NCBI RefSeq assembly: GCF_003063315.1
Contig: NZ_NERV01000003.1
Coordinates: 766,845-830,844 of the forward strand
Direction: 5' to 3'
Source of the DNA: Limnohabitans sp. T6-5
GTDB lineage: Bacteria; Pseudomonadota; Gammaproteobacteria; Burkholderiales; Burkholderiaceae_C
Length of the DNA: 64,000 nt
The notes under the pieces are model-generated. The model was not told the origin of the DNA and made no database searches. It saw only the letters and a program-made list of their open reading frames with translations. This document shows positions 26,144 to 41,100 of this stretch, piece after piece. The first letter of the stretch is position 1. Every line of letters begins with the position of its first letter. A program made the translations under genes and the position numbers.

Positions 26144-29100
26144 ATGAATACCGTCACCCTGCGTGTGCCCCACATCACCCAAGCCCTGGAACGCGGGCAA
26201 GTGCTGGCTTTGCAAGACGTGCTGCGCCTGGAGCGTGCAGGCGATGATCTGCTGGCCTGGGTGCAGCAGGTGGACGGCTCGGTGCAGTTGCTTCGATTGC
26301 CAGGTTTTTATGAGGCGGGGCGCGATGCGGTGGTGGAGGTGACTGAGGCCAATGCCTCTGCCGACAAAGTGTTGCGCGTGACGGCGCAGACGATGGTGCC
26401 CCCTACAGTGCTCGATGAACAATCGGCCTCTGGCCCGGTTCCATCAGATTCCGAGTCAGGCGATGGCGATGTGCTTTGGCTGCAATTGCTGGCCAATGAC
26501 TTGTCCCATACCGATGACGTGTGGCGAGGTTTGATGTCCTCATCCGATGCGGGCTTGCGGGTACTGTCTGGTGTTTACAAGCCGATTGAACCGATCGGCG
26601 CCGCTGTCCTTGCCAAGCCGGTGCACGATTTCAGTTTTCAGGGTGAATCGGATTTGTCGGCCCCCGAATTCACGATCCATGAAGTCTCGGCATTGGGGGA
26701 CAAATCTCTCAACGCAGCCGAAGCCGCTGCAGGCACGCTCATCAGTGGCAAGACCGAACCGAACTTGGCGGTGACGGTGACGCTCACGCAAGGTACACAA
26801 ACATGGTCGTTCCAGACCCAGTCGAATGCGCAAGGAGATTGGTCATATACCTTGACGCAGGACGATTGGGCCAAGCTGCAAGATGGACCCACGACGCTGA
26901 GTGCCAGCAGCCAAGACCCGGCAGGCAATGTGGGGCACATGAGCTTGCCCACTTTTGAAGTGCATCGCAGCCTACCCGCAGCGCCGACGGCGGTGATGGA
27001 CAAGACGGGCACGAGCGCAGTGCAGACCAAAGACAACACGCCGGGCTTCACGGGCACAGGCCCGGCAGGGGGCAAAGTGCGCTGGGTGCTGGACGGCAAC
27101 AGCAACGGCAAGATGGACGCGAATGAGCGCGTGTTTGAGGTGCTAGTGGGCTCAGACGGCAAATACGCCACCAGCCTGGCCACCTTGCCTGCAGACGGTG
27201 CCTACCAATGGGTGCTGCAAAGTGTGGACAAGTACGGCAACGTCTCCACGGGCAGCACGACGGTGGCGCTGGAGCTGGACACCGTGGCCCCGGTGCAGAT
27301 CCTGAACAGCGTGGCAGCGCTGAGCGACAAGGTGATCAATGCGGCCGAAGCAGCGGCAGACACAGTCATCAGCGGCAAGACGACAGCAAACCTGGATGTG
27401 ACGGTGACGCTCACACAAGGCGCGCAAACATGGAAGTTCCAGACCCATGCCGATGCGCAAGGGGATTGGACCTGTCACTTGACACAGGCCGATTGGAGCA
27501 AGCTGCAAGATGGTTCGGCTACGCTGAGCGCCAGCAGTCAAGATGAAGCGGGCAATGTGGGGCAAGCGAGCTGGCCCGCCTTTGACGTGCACACGACGCC
27601 GCCCCCCGTGCCGACAGCGGTGTTGGTCAAGACGGGCACGAGTGCGGTGCAGACGAACGACAGCACGCCGGGCTTCACGGGCACAGGCCCGGCAGGCGGC
27701 AAGGTGCGCTGGGTGCTGGACGGCAACAGCAATGGTGTGATTGACCCCAGCGAAACCGCAGTGTTTGACGTGAGTGTTGGGGCAGACGGTCAATACAGCT
27801 TTACTTTTGAGAGCATGAGCTTGCCGCCCTTGCCCTCAGACGGTGCCTACCAATGGGTGCTGCAAAGTGTGGACAAGGACGGCAACGTCTCGACCGGCAC
27901 CACAACGGTGTCGCTGGAGCTGGACACGGTTCTTCCCGTGCAGACGCTGAACAGTGTGGCAGAGCTGATCGACAACGTGATCAATGCGGCCGAAGCGGCG
28001 GCAGGCACAGCCATCAGTGGCAAGACAGATGCGAATTTGGCCGTGACGGTGACGCTCAAACAGGGGGCGCAATCGTGGACATTCCAAACCCAGGCGAATG
28101 CCCAAGGAGACTGGACTTACACCCTGAGTCAGGCCGATTGGGCCAAGCTGCAAGAAGGTGCAGCCACGTTGATCGCCAGCAGCAAAGACGCAGCAGGCAA
28201 TGTGGGACAGTCCAACGCGCTGAGCTTTGAAGTGCACGCGACGCCGCCTGCAGCGCCAACAGCGGAGATGGACAAGACGGGCGCGAGTGCGGTGCAGACC
28301 AACGACAGCACGCCGGGCTTTACGGGCACGGGCCCGGCAGACGGCAAAGTGCGCTGGGTTCTGGACGGCAACCACGACGGCAAGATCGACGCGAACGGGA
28401 GCGTGTTTGAAGTGAGCGTCGGCTCAGACGGCAATTACGCCACCAGCCTTAATACCTTGCTCGCAGACGGTGCCTACCAATGGGTGCTGCAAAGCGTGGA
28501 CAAGTACGGCAACGTCTCGAACGGCACCACGACGGTGGCGCTGGAGCTGGACACGGTTCTTCCCGTGCAGACGCTGAACAGTGTGGTGGAGCTGAACGAC
28601 AACGTGATCAATGCGGCCGAAGCGGCGGCAGCCACAGCCCTCAGCGGCAAGACAGAGCCGAACCTGGACGTGACGGTGACGCTGAAGCAGGGTTCGCAAG
28701 AGTGGACTTTCCAAACCAAGGCCAACGCGCAAGGAGACTGGACCTGTACCTTGAGTCAGGCCGATTGGGCCGAGCTGCAAGAAGGCGCAGCCACGCTGCT
28801 CGCCAGCAGCAAAGACGGTGCGGGTAATGTGGGGCAGTCCAGCGAGCTCGGCTTTGAAGTGCACGCGACGCCGCCCGAAGCGCCGACAGCGGCGATGGAC
28901 AAGACGGGCACGAGTGCGGTGCAGACGAATGACAGCACGCCGGGCTACACGGGCAATGGCCCGGCAGAGGGCAAAGTGCGCTGGGTGCTGGACGGCAACA
29001 GCAACGGCAAGATCGATGCGAACGAAAGCGTGTTTGAAGTGAGCGTCGGCTCAGATGGCAAATACAGTTTTAATTTTGAGCGTCCAGACTTGAGCCCCTT

Positions 29101-32100
29101 GCCCGCAGACGGCCCCTACCAATGGGTGCTGCAAAGCCTGGACAAGTACGGCAACGTCTCGACCGGTAACACGCTGGTGCAACTGGAGCTGGACAGACAA
29201 GCGCCACTGCCGATCCTGAACAGCACGGGGGCGCTGAGCGACCGGGTGATCAATGCGGCCGAAGCGGCGGCAGGCACAGCCATCAGTGGCAAAACCGAGC
29301 CGAACTTGGACGTGACGGTGACGCTGAAGCAAGGTTTGAATGAATGGACTTTCCAGACCCAGGCCAATGCGCAAGGGGACTGGGCCTATACCCTGAGCAA
29401 GACCGATTGGACCAAGCTGCAAGAAGGCGCAGCCACGCTGATGGCCCGCAGCCAAGACGGTGCGGGCAATGTGGGGCTGTCCAACGAGTTGAACTTTGAA
29501 GTGCACGCGACGCCGCCCGCAGCGCCGACGGCGGTGATGGACAAGACAGGCACGAGTGCGGTGCAGACCAACGACAGCACGCCGGGCTTTACGGGCAAGG
29601 GCCCGGCAGACGGCAAAGTGCGCTGGGTGCTGGATGCCAACCATGACGGCAAGATCGACGCGAACGAAAGTGTGTTTGAAGTGGGCGTCGGCTCGGACAG
29701 CCATTACCTCCATATCCTGAACGCCTTGACCGCAGATGGGGCCTACCAATGGGTACTGCAAAGTGTGGACAAGTATGGCAACGTCTCGACGGACACCACC
29801 TTGGTGCAGCTGGAACTGGACAGACAAGCGCCAACCCTGAGCCTGAGCACTGTGGCGGCCTTGGATGATCATGTGATCAATGCGGCTGAAGCCGCAGCGG
29901 GCACGGTCATCAGTGGCAAGACGGATCCGAGTCTGAGCGTGACGGTGACGCTGAAACAGGGCTCGCAAGAGTGGCAGTTCGACACCCAGGCCAATGCGCA
30001 AGGAGATTGGACCTGTACCTTGAGCAAAGACGATTGGGCCAAATTGCTGGAAGGCACAGCCACGCTGAGCGCGAGCAGCAAGGACGCTGCTGGCAATGTG
30101 AGTCAGGTGAGCTTGCCCGACTTTGACGTGCATGTGACGCCGCCAGATGCGCCGACTGCAGTGATGGACAAGACGGGCACGAGTGAGGTGCAGACGAACG
30201 ACAACACGCCGGGCTTCACGGGCACGGGCCCGGCAGGAGGCAAAGTGCGCTGGGTGCTGGACAGCAACAGCAACGGCGTGATTGATGGCAGCGAGGGGGC
30301 ACGTTCATTCGACGTGAGCGTAGGGTTGGATGGCAAATACAGTTTTAACTTTGAGCGTCCGGGCTTGAGTGCTTTGCCTGCAGACGGTGACTACCAATGG
30401 GTGCTGCAAAGCGTGGACAAGTACGGCAACGTCTCGACCGGTAGCACGCTGGTGCAACTGGAACTGGACAGCCAGGCCCCCACGCTGAGCCTGAACAGCG
30501 TGGCAGAGCTGAACGACAAGTTGATCAATGCGGTCGAAGCGGCGACAGGCACAGTCATCAGCGGCAGGACAGATGCGAACCTGGACGTGACGGTGACACT
30601 GAAACAGGGTTCGCAAGCGTGGCAGTTCCAAACCAAGGCGGGTGTGGATGGTGTCTGGACCTACACCTTGATCCAGACCGACTGGGCCAAACTGCAAGAA
30701 GGCGCAGCCACGTTGATCGCCAGCAGCAAAGATGCGGCGGGCAATGTGAGTCAGGTGAGCTTGTCCGATTTTGAAGTCCACATAAACCCCCCGGCAGCGC
30801 CGACCGCTGTGATGGACAAGACGGGCACAAGTGCGGTGCAGACCAAGGACAGCACGCCGGGCTTCACGGGCATGGGTCCGGCAGGGGGCAAAGTGCGCTG
30901 GGTGCTGGACGGCAACAACGACGGCAAGATCGACACCAGCGAAACCGCAGTGTTTGACGTGAGTGTTGGGGCAGACGGTCAATACAGCTTTACTTTTGAG
31001 AGCATGAGCTTGCCGCCCTTGCCTGCAGACGGTGCTTATCAATGGGTGCTGCAAAGTGTGGACAAGTACGGCAACGTCTCGACCGGCAGCACGCTGGTGC
31101 AGCTGGAGTTGGACACCGTGCGCCCCGTTCAGACACTGAACATCGTGGCAGAGTTGAGCTACAACGTGATCAACGCAGCTGAAGCGGCGGCAGGCACAGC
31201 CATCAGTGGCAACACCGAGCCGAACCTGGACGTGACGGTGACGCTGAAGCAGGGTTTGAATGAATGGACTTTCCAAACCCAGGCGAATGCGCAAGGAAAC
31301 TGGACCTATACCCTGAGCAAGGACGATTGGGCCAAGCTGCAAGAAGGCGCAGCCACGCTGAGCGCCAGCAGCAAAGACGGTGCGGGCAACGTCGGGCAGT
31401 CCAGCGAGTTGAGCTTTGAATTGCATATGACGCCGCCAGCGCTGCCGACAGCGGCGATGGACAAGACGGGCACGAGTGCGGTGCAGACAAAGGACAGCAC
31501 GCCAGGCTTCACGGGCACAGGCCCTGCAGACGGCAAAGTGCGCTGGGTACTGGACAGCAACAAGGACGGCAAGATCGACGACAACGAAACCGTTGCCTTT
31601 GAAGTAGACGTAGACGCCTACGGCCAATACAGCACCAGCCTGGCCACTTTGCTTGTAGACGGCAAGTACCAATGGGTGCTGCAAAGTGTGGACAAGTACG
31701 GCAACGTCTCGACAGGCAGCACGACCGTGGCTCTGGAACTGGACACGCAAGTGCCGGTGCTGGGGCTGGATGCGGTGACAGGCGACGACAAGATCGGGTA
31801 TCAGGAGTTTGTGGCCGACACGGGCATTGTGTTGACGGGCCAGGGCGAAGCCAAGGGCGTTGTCGTGCTGACCCTGTCGCAAGGCAGCGTCAAGACCACG
31901 CTTGACAATGTGCGGGTGGATGACTCAGGCCATTGGTCGGTCACGGTGAGCAAAGCGCAGTGGGCAGCTTTCAGCTCAGGACAAGTGACGGTGTCAGTGG
32001 CTCAGACGGACGGCGCAGGCAATGTGGCCACACCTGTGGAGCGCAGTGTGCCCATTCGCACCACCGCTGTAGCACCCGTGACCAGCATGGTGCTGGCAGA

Positions 32101-35100
32101 CGGCCAGGACACCGGACGTGATGCCAGCGACGGCGTGACCTACATCGCAGCCCCACAGATCAAGGTGTCTGCATCCCCCAACAGCTGGGTGCGTTTGGTG
32201 CGCGATGCCAACACGGACGGTATTTTGCAAGCCAGTGATGTGGTCTTGGCTGAGTTGCAGACCGATGCGTCGGGCCATGTGGTCTGGAGGCCAAGCTCAG
32301 CGCTGGGTGAAGGGGTGCAACACATCCTGGCCTTGGGCTGGGACCCGGTCTCGGGCAGTTATTCCAATGCGGACCTCACGACCGGACAGGTGTCCAACGT
32401 GACCGCGCGGCTCATGCTGACCATTGACACGCAGGCGCCGGGGGCGCCCACCCTCAATGCGGTGGCGGGTGACAACACCATCATTTTGACCGAGAGCCTG
32501 ACCGATCAGTTGGTCAGCGGCACGGCGGATGCCCTGGCCGATGTGACCTTGACCTGGAGCCGGGGTTTGAATCCGGTCACGGTGCGTGCAGACAATTCGG
32601 GGCATTGGCAATACACCCTGACGCCCGCTTTGATGAAGGCTTTGGGTGGGGGTGTGGTGACCGTGACGGTCAGTCAAGCCGATGTGGCTGGCAACGTGGG
32701 TACGGGTACGGGCTCTGCGGTGATCACGCTGGACACGTCCGATTTGCCAGCCCCTTATGGATTGGCGCTGGATGCTTCGCTCGATACGGGCCGCAGCCAT
32801 ACAGATCATGTGACCCGGACAACGCAGCTGACTGTGACGGGACACAGCGGTGCGGGCAACACGATCGAGGTGTTCGATGACCGCAATGACAACGCAGTGA
32901 TGGATGACGGGGAGTCGCTGGAAGCCGCGACGGCCGATGCGCAAGGTCTTTTCAGCGTGAGCCACACGTTTGCTGTGGATGGCAGTTTCAATCTGCGAGC
33001 CATCGCTCAAGATACGGGGGGCAAGGTGAGCGGAGCCAGTCAGGCCTTGGGCGTGACGGTGGACACTCAGGTCAATCCAGTGAACGATTTGCGGGTCTCT
33101 GACAATGACCGCATCAATCTGGCCAAGCGCAGCAGTGGGGTCAATATCAGCGGCACCGGTGAGGCTTTGGCAGATGTCTCTGTGTTGTTCAAGGATGAAG
33201 GTGACCACCTCTTGCTGACGGTTGTCGGGCGAGTCGATGCCCAACACGCGTGGTCTGTGACCCTTACCCCGGCGCAAATTGAGCTTTTGGGACAAGGGCG
33301 GCTGCATGCAGAGGTCACTCAGACCGATGTGGCCGGCAACGTGTCGCAGGTACAAACACACGAATTTTTTGTGGATACGGTGCCTCCGGATGAGCCCTTA
33401 ACGGACAGGGTTCAAGCTGCTTTGGAATGGAATGCCAGCACTGAGTTGGCGGGAGGACTGAATTGGCAGGAGTTGGCCGATGGCACGACCGTCGCCGTTG
33501 CCTTGCCTGCTAATTTGGGGGAGGGCGGCGTGGTCGTGCTGGCTTGGGGTAACCAGCAGGTGCGCTACAGCGTTACGGCAGAAGAGCTGGCCGCTGGTGT
33601 GGCTCAAGTGTTTGTGCCGGCCACCACCATTGTGGCGGCGGGCGACAACAGCGCCTTGAATGTCAGTGCCTTGTTTGAAGATGCTGCAGGCAACACGGGT
33701 CCGTGGAATGGCAGTCAGGTTCAAGCCTTTCAGGTTTTGAATGGGTTGTCGGTCAGCTTTTCAGAGCGGCCACCCGGCATGATTCCCGTGTCTGAAGACT
33801 ATGGTCGGGTATTGAGCAGCACCTATTACACCCACAAAACGCAGGATTTTCGGATTCAATTGTCCGGGGCCGCAGGCAGCACCGTGGTGATTTATGAGGG
33901 CAGTCAATATGTTGAAGGGCAAGCACTGACCCGAGTCCAGCTCGACAGTTCTGGTCAAGGCGTGGCCATACTTTCTCTGTCTGAAGGCAGTCACACCCTT
34001 CAAAGCTTTGCCACTTTGCAAGGGGTGAGCGCACCTACATTACAAAGCACGCTTTCGGTCGTTGTGGACACCGCCGTGCCTGCATTGCCCGTGGTGACGA
34101 CTTACGACGACAAAGTCAATGCGGTGGAGCGTGACGCGGGTGTCTTGGTCAGCGGTACGGCAGAGCCCAATGCCGAGGTGAAGTTCAAATTGGTGAACTC
34201 CCGCACAGATGTGGTGGGCCAGGAATACACCGTGTTGACCGATGGCGCAGGTCAATGGTCGACCCGCATCACCGTGGGGCAATGGGCGGAAGTGGGTGAT
34301 GGGCCTTTGTCGCTGCGCTTGACGCAAACTGACCTCGCGGGCAATACCAGTGACCCACAATCAGTGAACATCACCCTGGACACGACGGTGTTGGCGCCTA
34401 CCGTCAACAGTGTCTCGGGCAATGATTGGGTCAATGCGCAAGAGATGGGGGATGGTTCGGTCGCCTTGAGTGGTGGCAGTGAAGCCTTGGCTTGGGTCTC
34501 GATCGCGGTGGCCGGGTCATCGGGCACATACAACACTTCGGTGCGTGCTGATGCGAATGGTTTTTGGTCGGTGCCTTTGAATCCTTCGGTTTTGCGTGAC
34601 AAATTGGGCGAAGGCTCTGCCACTGTCAGTGCCAGCCAAACCGATGCAGCGGGCAACGTGTCGGTGCTTGTTAACCATGTTTTCAAAATTGACACGGTGG
34701 TGGATGCCCCTGTGCTGGACGCCATCAGTGGTAACAACATCGTCAACGCTGTCGAGGCTGCTCAAGGGGTGGTGGTCAGTGGCTCAGGGGAGTCGGGGGC
34801 GACGGTTCAGGTGATTTTTTCCAAAGGCAGTCTGGCTTTGCCTGCCCGCTCAGCGCTGGTGGGCAGTGGCGGTCGGTGGCAATTGAATCTCAGCAGCGAT
34901 GAGTTTCAGCTTTTGGGGGATGGGGCTTGGTCGGTGGCGGTTTCGCAAACCGATCTGGCGGGCAACGTGTCCTCGGTGACTTCGGGCACATTGACTGTGG
35001 ACCGGACACCCATTGCCGGTTCGGTGCAGGTCAATGCGTTGAGTACGGATGACGTGGTGTCGTTTGCCGAGCAAGGCAGTGATTTTGTCGTGACGGGCAC

Positions 35101-38100
35101 CGGGCCAGCGGGAACGCAGGTTTACTTGAGTTTGCAAGGCAGTTTGGGGAGCGTGAAACTGGAGGCTTTGGTGGTCAACACGCAAGGTCAATGGCAAGCC
35201 ACACTGACGAGCGTTCAGATGCGCTCTATTTTGGGCAGTGGACCGGTTCAGGTTCAGGCTTGGGCTGTGGACCCTCAAACCGGGGACCGATCCACGCAGG
35301 TCAATACAGTGGTCGAGCACACCTTTGTTCTGGAAGACCTGGAGCCTACACCCTCAGTCAACCAGATTGGCGGGGATGGCTACATCAATGCCCTAGAGGC
35401 GGCCGCCGGGACGGTGCTTACAGGGACGGGAGTGGCCGGACATTTTGTTTCTATCCAATTGACCGGTGCAAATGGCAACATCAGTCGCCTTGTGCAGGTG
35501 GGCCAAGACGGCAGCTGGCAAATCCGTTTGGGTTTTTCAGACCTTCAGACGCTGGGGGAAGGCGCTGTCCAGATTCAAGCCGTGCAGCGCAATGGTTTGA
35601 CGGGTGGCGCTCAGACTTCTTTGCCAGCGACGCAACAATTTGTCATGGATACCGAGGCGCCGAACAGTCCCCACAGCAGTGATGCAGTTGCTGCGCAAAG
35701 CTACAACGCAAACCATGCGCTGGCGGGCGGTGTGACGCCGGTTGAAGCTGCGGCGGGTGTGAAAGTGGCCGTGCCACTGCCCGCCAATGCCCGAGCGGGT
35801 GACACACTGGAGTTGCTCTGGGGTGCTCAAGTGGTGGTTCATGTGCTCACGGCGACTGAATTGGCGGCCATCACAGGCGGCGATGCGCAGCAGATATTCA
35901 TCACGGTACCCGGCAACACCATCGCACGTCAGGGGGATGGCTCGGTGGATATCCATGTCCGGGTCACCGATTTGGCAGGCAACGTGGGCGATCCATATTT
36001 GCTGGTTTCTGGTGTGGCGGTGGATGCGCCGCCCCTGGCGCCGCAAATCGACGCAGTGATGACCGACGGTTATGTGAATCTGGCCGAATTCACCGCAGAC
36101 CAGACCACGCCAGGCAGCATTTTGATCTCGGGCACCTCATCGAGTAATGGGGCCGTGACGGTGGAATTGAGTCGTACGGGGACCCTCATCAAAATCACCC
36201 TCCAATGCACCGCAGTTGGTGGCATCTGGACCGTGCCTGTCAGCCAAACTCAGCTCCTTGATCTCGGAGAAGGCACCATTGACATGGCTGCGTACTTGAT
36301 CGATGCCGGTCTTGTTCAGTCGGCCACGAGCAATGGCAGCTTTGTGTTTGACAAAACCTTGCCTGCATCCGTGCTTGATGTGAATATGCAGGCTGCGCAG
36401 GTGCAAAACGCTCGCGGTGAGCTGGCGGGTGGTTTGATTGTCATGCCGGATAACCACAATTTGACCGAAGCCACTGACGGCACCGTGGTGCATGTCGGTT
36501 TGGCCAGCGACGCGCAATCGGGCGATGAGGTGGTTCTTTATTGGGGCAGTAGTTCAGGTGCCGGTGGCTTGGAAGTGCGCACCAAATTGACCCAGACCGA
36601 TGTGAACCAAGGCTTTGTGGCGGTGACTGTGGCGGAGTCTGTCATCACTCTGGCGGGCGATTCGAGCAGTTTGCGAGTTGAGGCCCGATCCGTTGACCGT
36701 GCAGGTAACGAAGGCGAGCGTTTCCTGGTCTGGACCGGCACGGTCGATGCCTTGCCTGAGGCACCGACCGTTACAGCTGTGGCGACAGATGGACTGGTTA
36801 ATCTTCTGGAAAGCCAGGCCGATGTACTCATCGAGGGTGCGGCCACCGTGGGGCAGGTGGTGACCGTCAAGATCGTGGTGGGCACTGCCATCAAGCTGCA
36901 GAAAACAGCCACCGCAGTCGATGTGAATGGCCACCCCTATTGGTCGGTGTCTTTGACGCCTGGTGACATAGTCACCCTGGGTCAGGGTACGTTTGAGATT
37001 CAGGCCTACCAGACGGACGGCACGGGCAATCCTTCCAAGGTGGCGAGCAGCCGATTTGTGATCGATACAGTGCCGCCTGCGCCCCCCACCCTCGACGCAG
37101 TGACCGCTGACAACCGCGTCAGCTACGCCGAGTCTCAGTCTGGAGTGAAATTAACCGGCACGGGTGAGCCTGGCGCCTCCATCAGTCTAAAACTGTCGGA
37201 TCAGTACTCGCATCGGGTGAGCAAAAGCAATGTCGTCGTCGATGCGAACGGCGCGTGGACAGTCTCTGTGCTGGCGGCTGACTTTGCTGGATTGGATCAA
37301 GGAACATTGCAAATTGCAGCGGTTCAAGCCGATGCGGCGGGCAATGTCTCGACAGTCACGCAAAAAACTTTGACCTATGTGTCAGTGCCGGTCAGTGTGC
37401 CGACCATTGTCAGCGTCAGTGGTGTCAGTGGCAGTGACATCTATTTCAATGCCCAAGATCAGATCAACGCAAGCGGCAATTTGGTCGTGAGTGGCTCGGG
37501 TGAATCGGATCATCAACTTCGTCTGGATGTCCGTGTGGCCGGTGTGGCCTATGACGTGCCGTCGGTGACTGTGGGTGCTAACGGCTTGTGGAGCGTCGTT
37601 CTCACTGCGGCAGATTTGAGCCGAATCGGGCAAGGCGTGACGCAACTCCAGGCGGTGCAAATCAATGCCGCGGGGGATGAATCCTTGCCTCAGATCTTTG
37701 ACACTTTTGTCATTGATACCCTGGCTCCGCAGCTCAATGTGGCGCAGATAACCGCCAATGGACTCAATGGCAATGCCAAAGAAGACGATGTGATCACCGT
37801 GACGGTGCAATTGTCCGAGGCTGTGACCGTGACTGCCCTGCCCCAAGTGGCATTGCAATTGGGGGCACAGACGGTATACGCCCAGTACAACGCAAGCGCC
37901 AGTCAGTTGGCGGGCAGCAACCGCGCTGTCTTTACCTACAAAGTTGTGGCCGGTGATACAGACACCGACGGTGGCGTGGCTTGGGCGGCCCAGTCAGTCG
38001 ACTGGAAGGGCGCTCAGGTGCAAGACGCGGCAGGCAACCCGGCCGGTACAAGCATTTCACAGGTGCTGGCTAACACGGTGCGGGTGGACACATCGGCCCC

Positions 38101-41100
38101 TAATGCACCAAGCATTGATGGCTTGGTGAGTCCGTCGGGTGGGGCAGATGGCGCCGTGGCTGCTTCCTCATTGGGGGGCGACTACATCAACAAAGTCGAG
38201 GCCAATCAGAACCAGGTGGTGGTCAAGGTCAATTTGGTGGGCACCAATGCTTTGGCAGGCGACAGTCTGCAAGTGTTTTGGGGCGGTCAGCAGGTCAGTC
38301 CCAAGACGCTTCTGGCTGGTGAGATCACTCAGGGCTTTGCTTGGGTCACCGTGCCTGCCAGCACCATTGGCAGTGCAGAAAGCACGGTGGACATTACAGC
38401 CAGGCTGGTGGATTTGGCCGGGAACGTTTCAGGCGTTTTGGTGGGCATTCCGGTGAAGGTGGACACCATCGCCCCGGGTGCATTAACGATGAACACGGTA
38501 TTGAGTGATGACCGGGTGTCTGCGGTCGAGGCGCTGTCGATGTTGGGCTTGGGTGCGGGTGTTTCTTCGGCGCAGGATGTGACCGGTTCGGGCGTGGTGG
38601 TCGGGGTCACCTTGAATGCGGTGGTCCGCCAAAACGGCCATTCGTACAACTTGACGCCCGTGAACAATGGCACCACTTGGTCCATCAAGGCCGGTGATTT
38701 GGGGCAGGTCATTGCCCAGCTGGATGATGGCTCTTGGGATCTGGTCGTCACCCAAACCGATGCCGCCGGGAACGACAGCACACAGACCGTGCGCAGTGTG
38801 CAGCTCGATCGAGATGTGCCTTCCGCCCCCACGATCCTGTCTGTGCCTGCAACGCTTGATGGCTGGATCAATCTGGTCGATGCCAACAGTGGTGTGCTGG
38901 TGAATGTTTCCTTGGCCGGAACGCGCGCCAAGGCGGGTGATGCCTTGGTGATTTCAGGCTTTGCCACCGACTACCAGGTGGTCTTGAAAACCACCGATCT
39001 GGCTGCGCAGCAGATCGCCGTGCTCGTTCCAAAAGACCTGGTGTTGCAAGCGACAGGTGCTACCCCTCAAACGCTCAACATCACCGCGCACATTGAGGAC
39101 ACCGGCGGCAATATGTCCGCTGCGTCCAATGTCGTCGGAGTGAAGCTCGACACCATCATCTTGACGCCAGTGGTTGTGGCAGCAGCATTTGCCGATGGCA
39201 TCACATCTGCTGAAGCCAGCATGGTCACTGGTCAAGTATTTTCAGGCAGTGGTGTGGAGGCTGGCGCTTCGGTGGTGATCACGATGCAAGGCGCTTTGGG
39301 CGACAGCTTGCGCTTTCCCACCACGGGCCAGGCCGACGGCACTTTTTCCGTCACCGTCATGCCCTCGGATTTTCGGGTGCTGGGTTCAGGCACAGTGGCT
39401 TACACGGTCGTACAAACCGACAAGGCGGGCAACGTTTCGACCTCCACCACAGGCTCGTTCAATGTGGTCTTGACTTTGCCGCCACCGAGCCTTTTTGACA
39501 TGACGGGCGACAACCTCATCAATGCGGCAGAAGCCTCTGCGGCGCAAACTTTGTCAGGATTGGCCAGTGCCGGGGCACAGGTCAAGATCCGGTTTTTCGA
39601 TGCATCGACCAACACCGAATACTTGTCTGAAAAGACCGTGACAGCAGCTGCATCCGGCACCTGGTCCTTGTCCTTGACTGCGGCCGATATCCAAACCCTG
39701 TCACCCAGCGGTGCGGCAACCATCCTGATCAAGGCGCAACAGAGCTTGAACAATCAGCTGTCGGATCAGGCCACTTTGAGTGTTCTGATTGATCGGGTGC
39801 CACCGGCTGTGTCGGGCGCGGTGAGCTTGTTTGATGCCAATCTGGACGGCGCGAAAAACGATGGCTTGGTGCTGACCTTCACTGAGCCCGTGCGCTTCAG
39901 TGATTTGAACGCCTTGTCAAAGTTTGTGTTGCCGACAGGGCGAACCTGGGGCACGGGAGCCCGCCTGGAGGCCAGTCAATCGCAGACCCTCAATGGCGCC
40001 GAGTATGCGGCCGTGGTGAAAATTTTCCTGGGCACGGGGTCCAATCTGGCGGCGGGTGACACCATCACCCTGTCCAGTGCGCAGGTGGTTGATGTGGTGG
40101 GCAACACGGCCTTGTCCAATGCCGTGTTCACTGTGCCGAGTCTGCTCATTCCTGGCACGCCAACGCCACCCGTGACGATTGCCACAGACAACCGCATCAA
40201 TGCCACCGAGTTGACTCAAACCACAGCCGTGGCGTTCACCCACTCGGCAGCAACAGCCGGAACGCAGTTGGTGGTTTACCTTGACGGTGTCGTGGTCAAG
40301 CGGCAGGACATGACCCCCAACACCACCAGCACATCGGTGACCCTGACTTCGGCAGAATGGGGGGCGGTGTCGGGTCAGAAGTCTTTGGTGGCTCAAATTG
40401 TCAACCCCACCACCGGCGCCACAGGCGCCTATTCCGCACCCAAACCCATTGCGCTGGATTTTGCGGTGGAGAGCTCTGTCCAATTGAACGCGGTCTCAGA
40501 CACGGGCACTGTGGGCGCATTCGATGGCGGAGACAAGATCAGCCTGGTCTTCAAAGAGGCCGTGAATCTGAGCACAGCAGCCTTGCCCGCAGGACTGAGT
40601 GCGAGCAGTCTGGTGGCGGTGGATGGCATCAAGCAAGTGGGCGATACCAACACCTACGCCACGACTTGGCAGGTGACCCTGGGCACTGGCACGACTTTGC
40701 AAGCGGGTCAGATCGTGAACTTGAATGCAGTGCGTGACATGGCGGGCAATACGGCCACCTTGAGCACCACCGTCAGGGCGGATGTGTTCACGCCCAACCC
40801 CACGCTGGTGATTGACACGGTAGCGGGCAACAATGTGCTGGATGCCAGCAAAAAATCGGCCGGTGTTTCGGTCACTGTTCAGTTGACGGGCGCCAAGGCG
40901 GGCGATGTCATCCAATTGACGATGGACGGCGAGGTGGTGGGCACGGCCACTGTTCAGACCACTGGCCAAAGCAGCGCAGCTTTCAGCCTGGCTGCGGGCA
41001 GTTGGGGCGGAGATGGCGAGCGTGTGCTGCATGCCAATCTGGTCCGTGCAGGCCAGACCACCAGTTCCTTGAACCGCTCGGTGTATGTCGCAGCAGATCA

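Noticed and set aside
26697..31200. Repeated AAAG peptides (NAAEAAAGT) as possible LapG cleavage sites
   Set aside because: They recur in every repeat, not only near the N-terminus, and no LapG or LapD gene is in the window, so they are more simply part of the repeat consensus.
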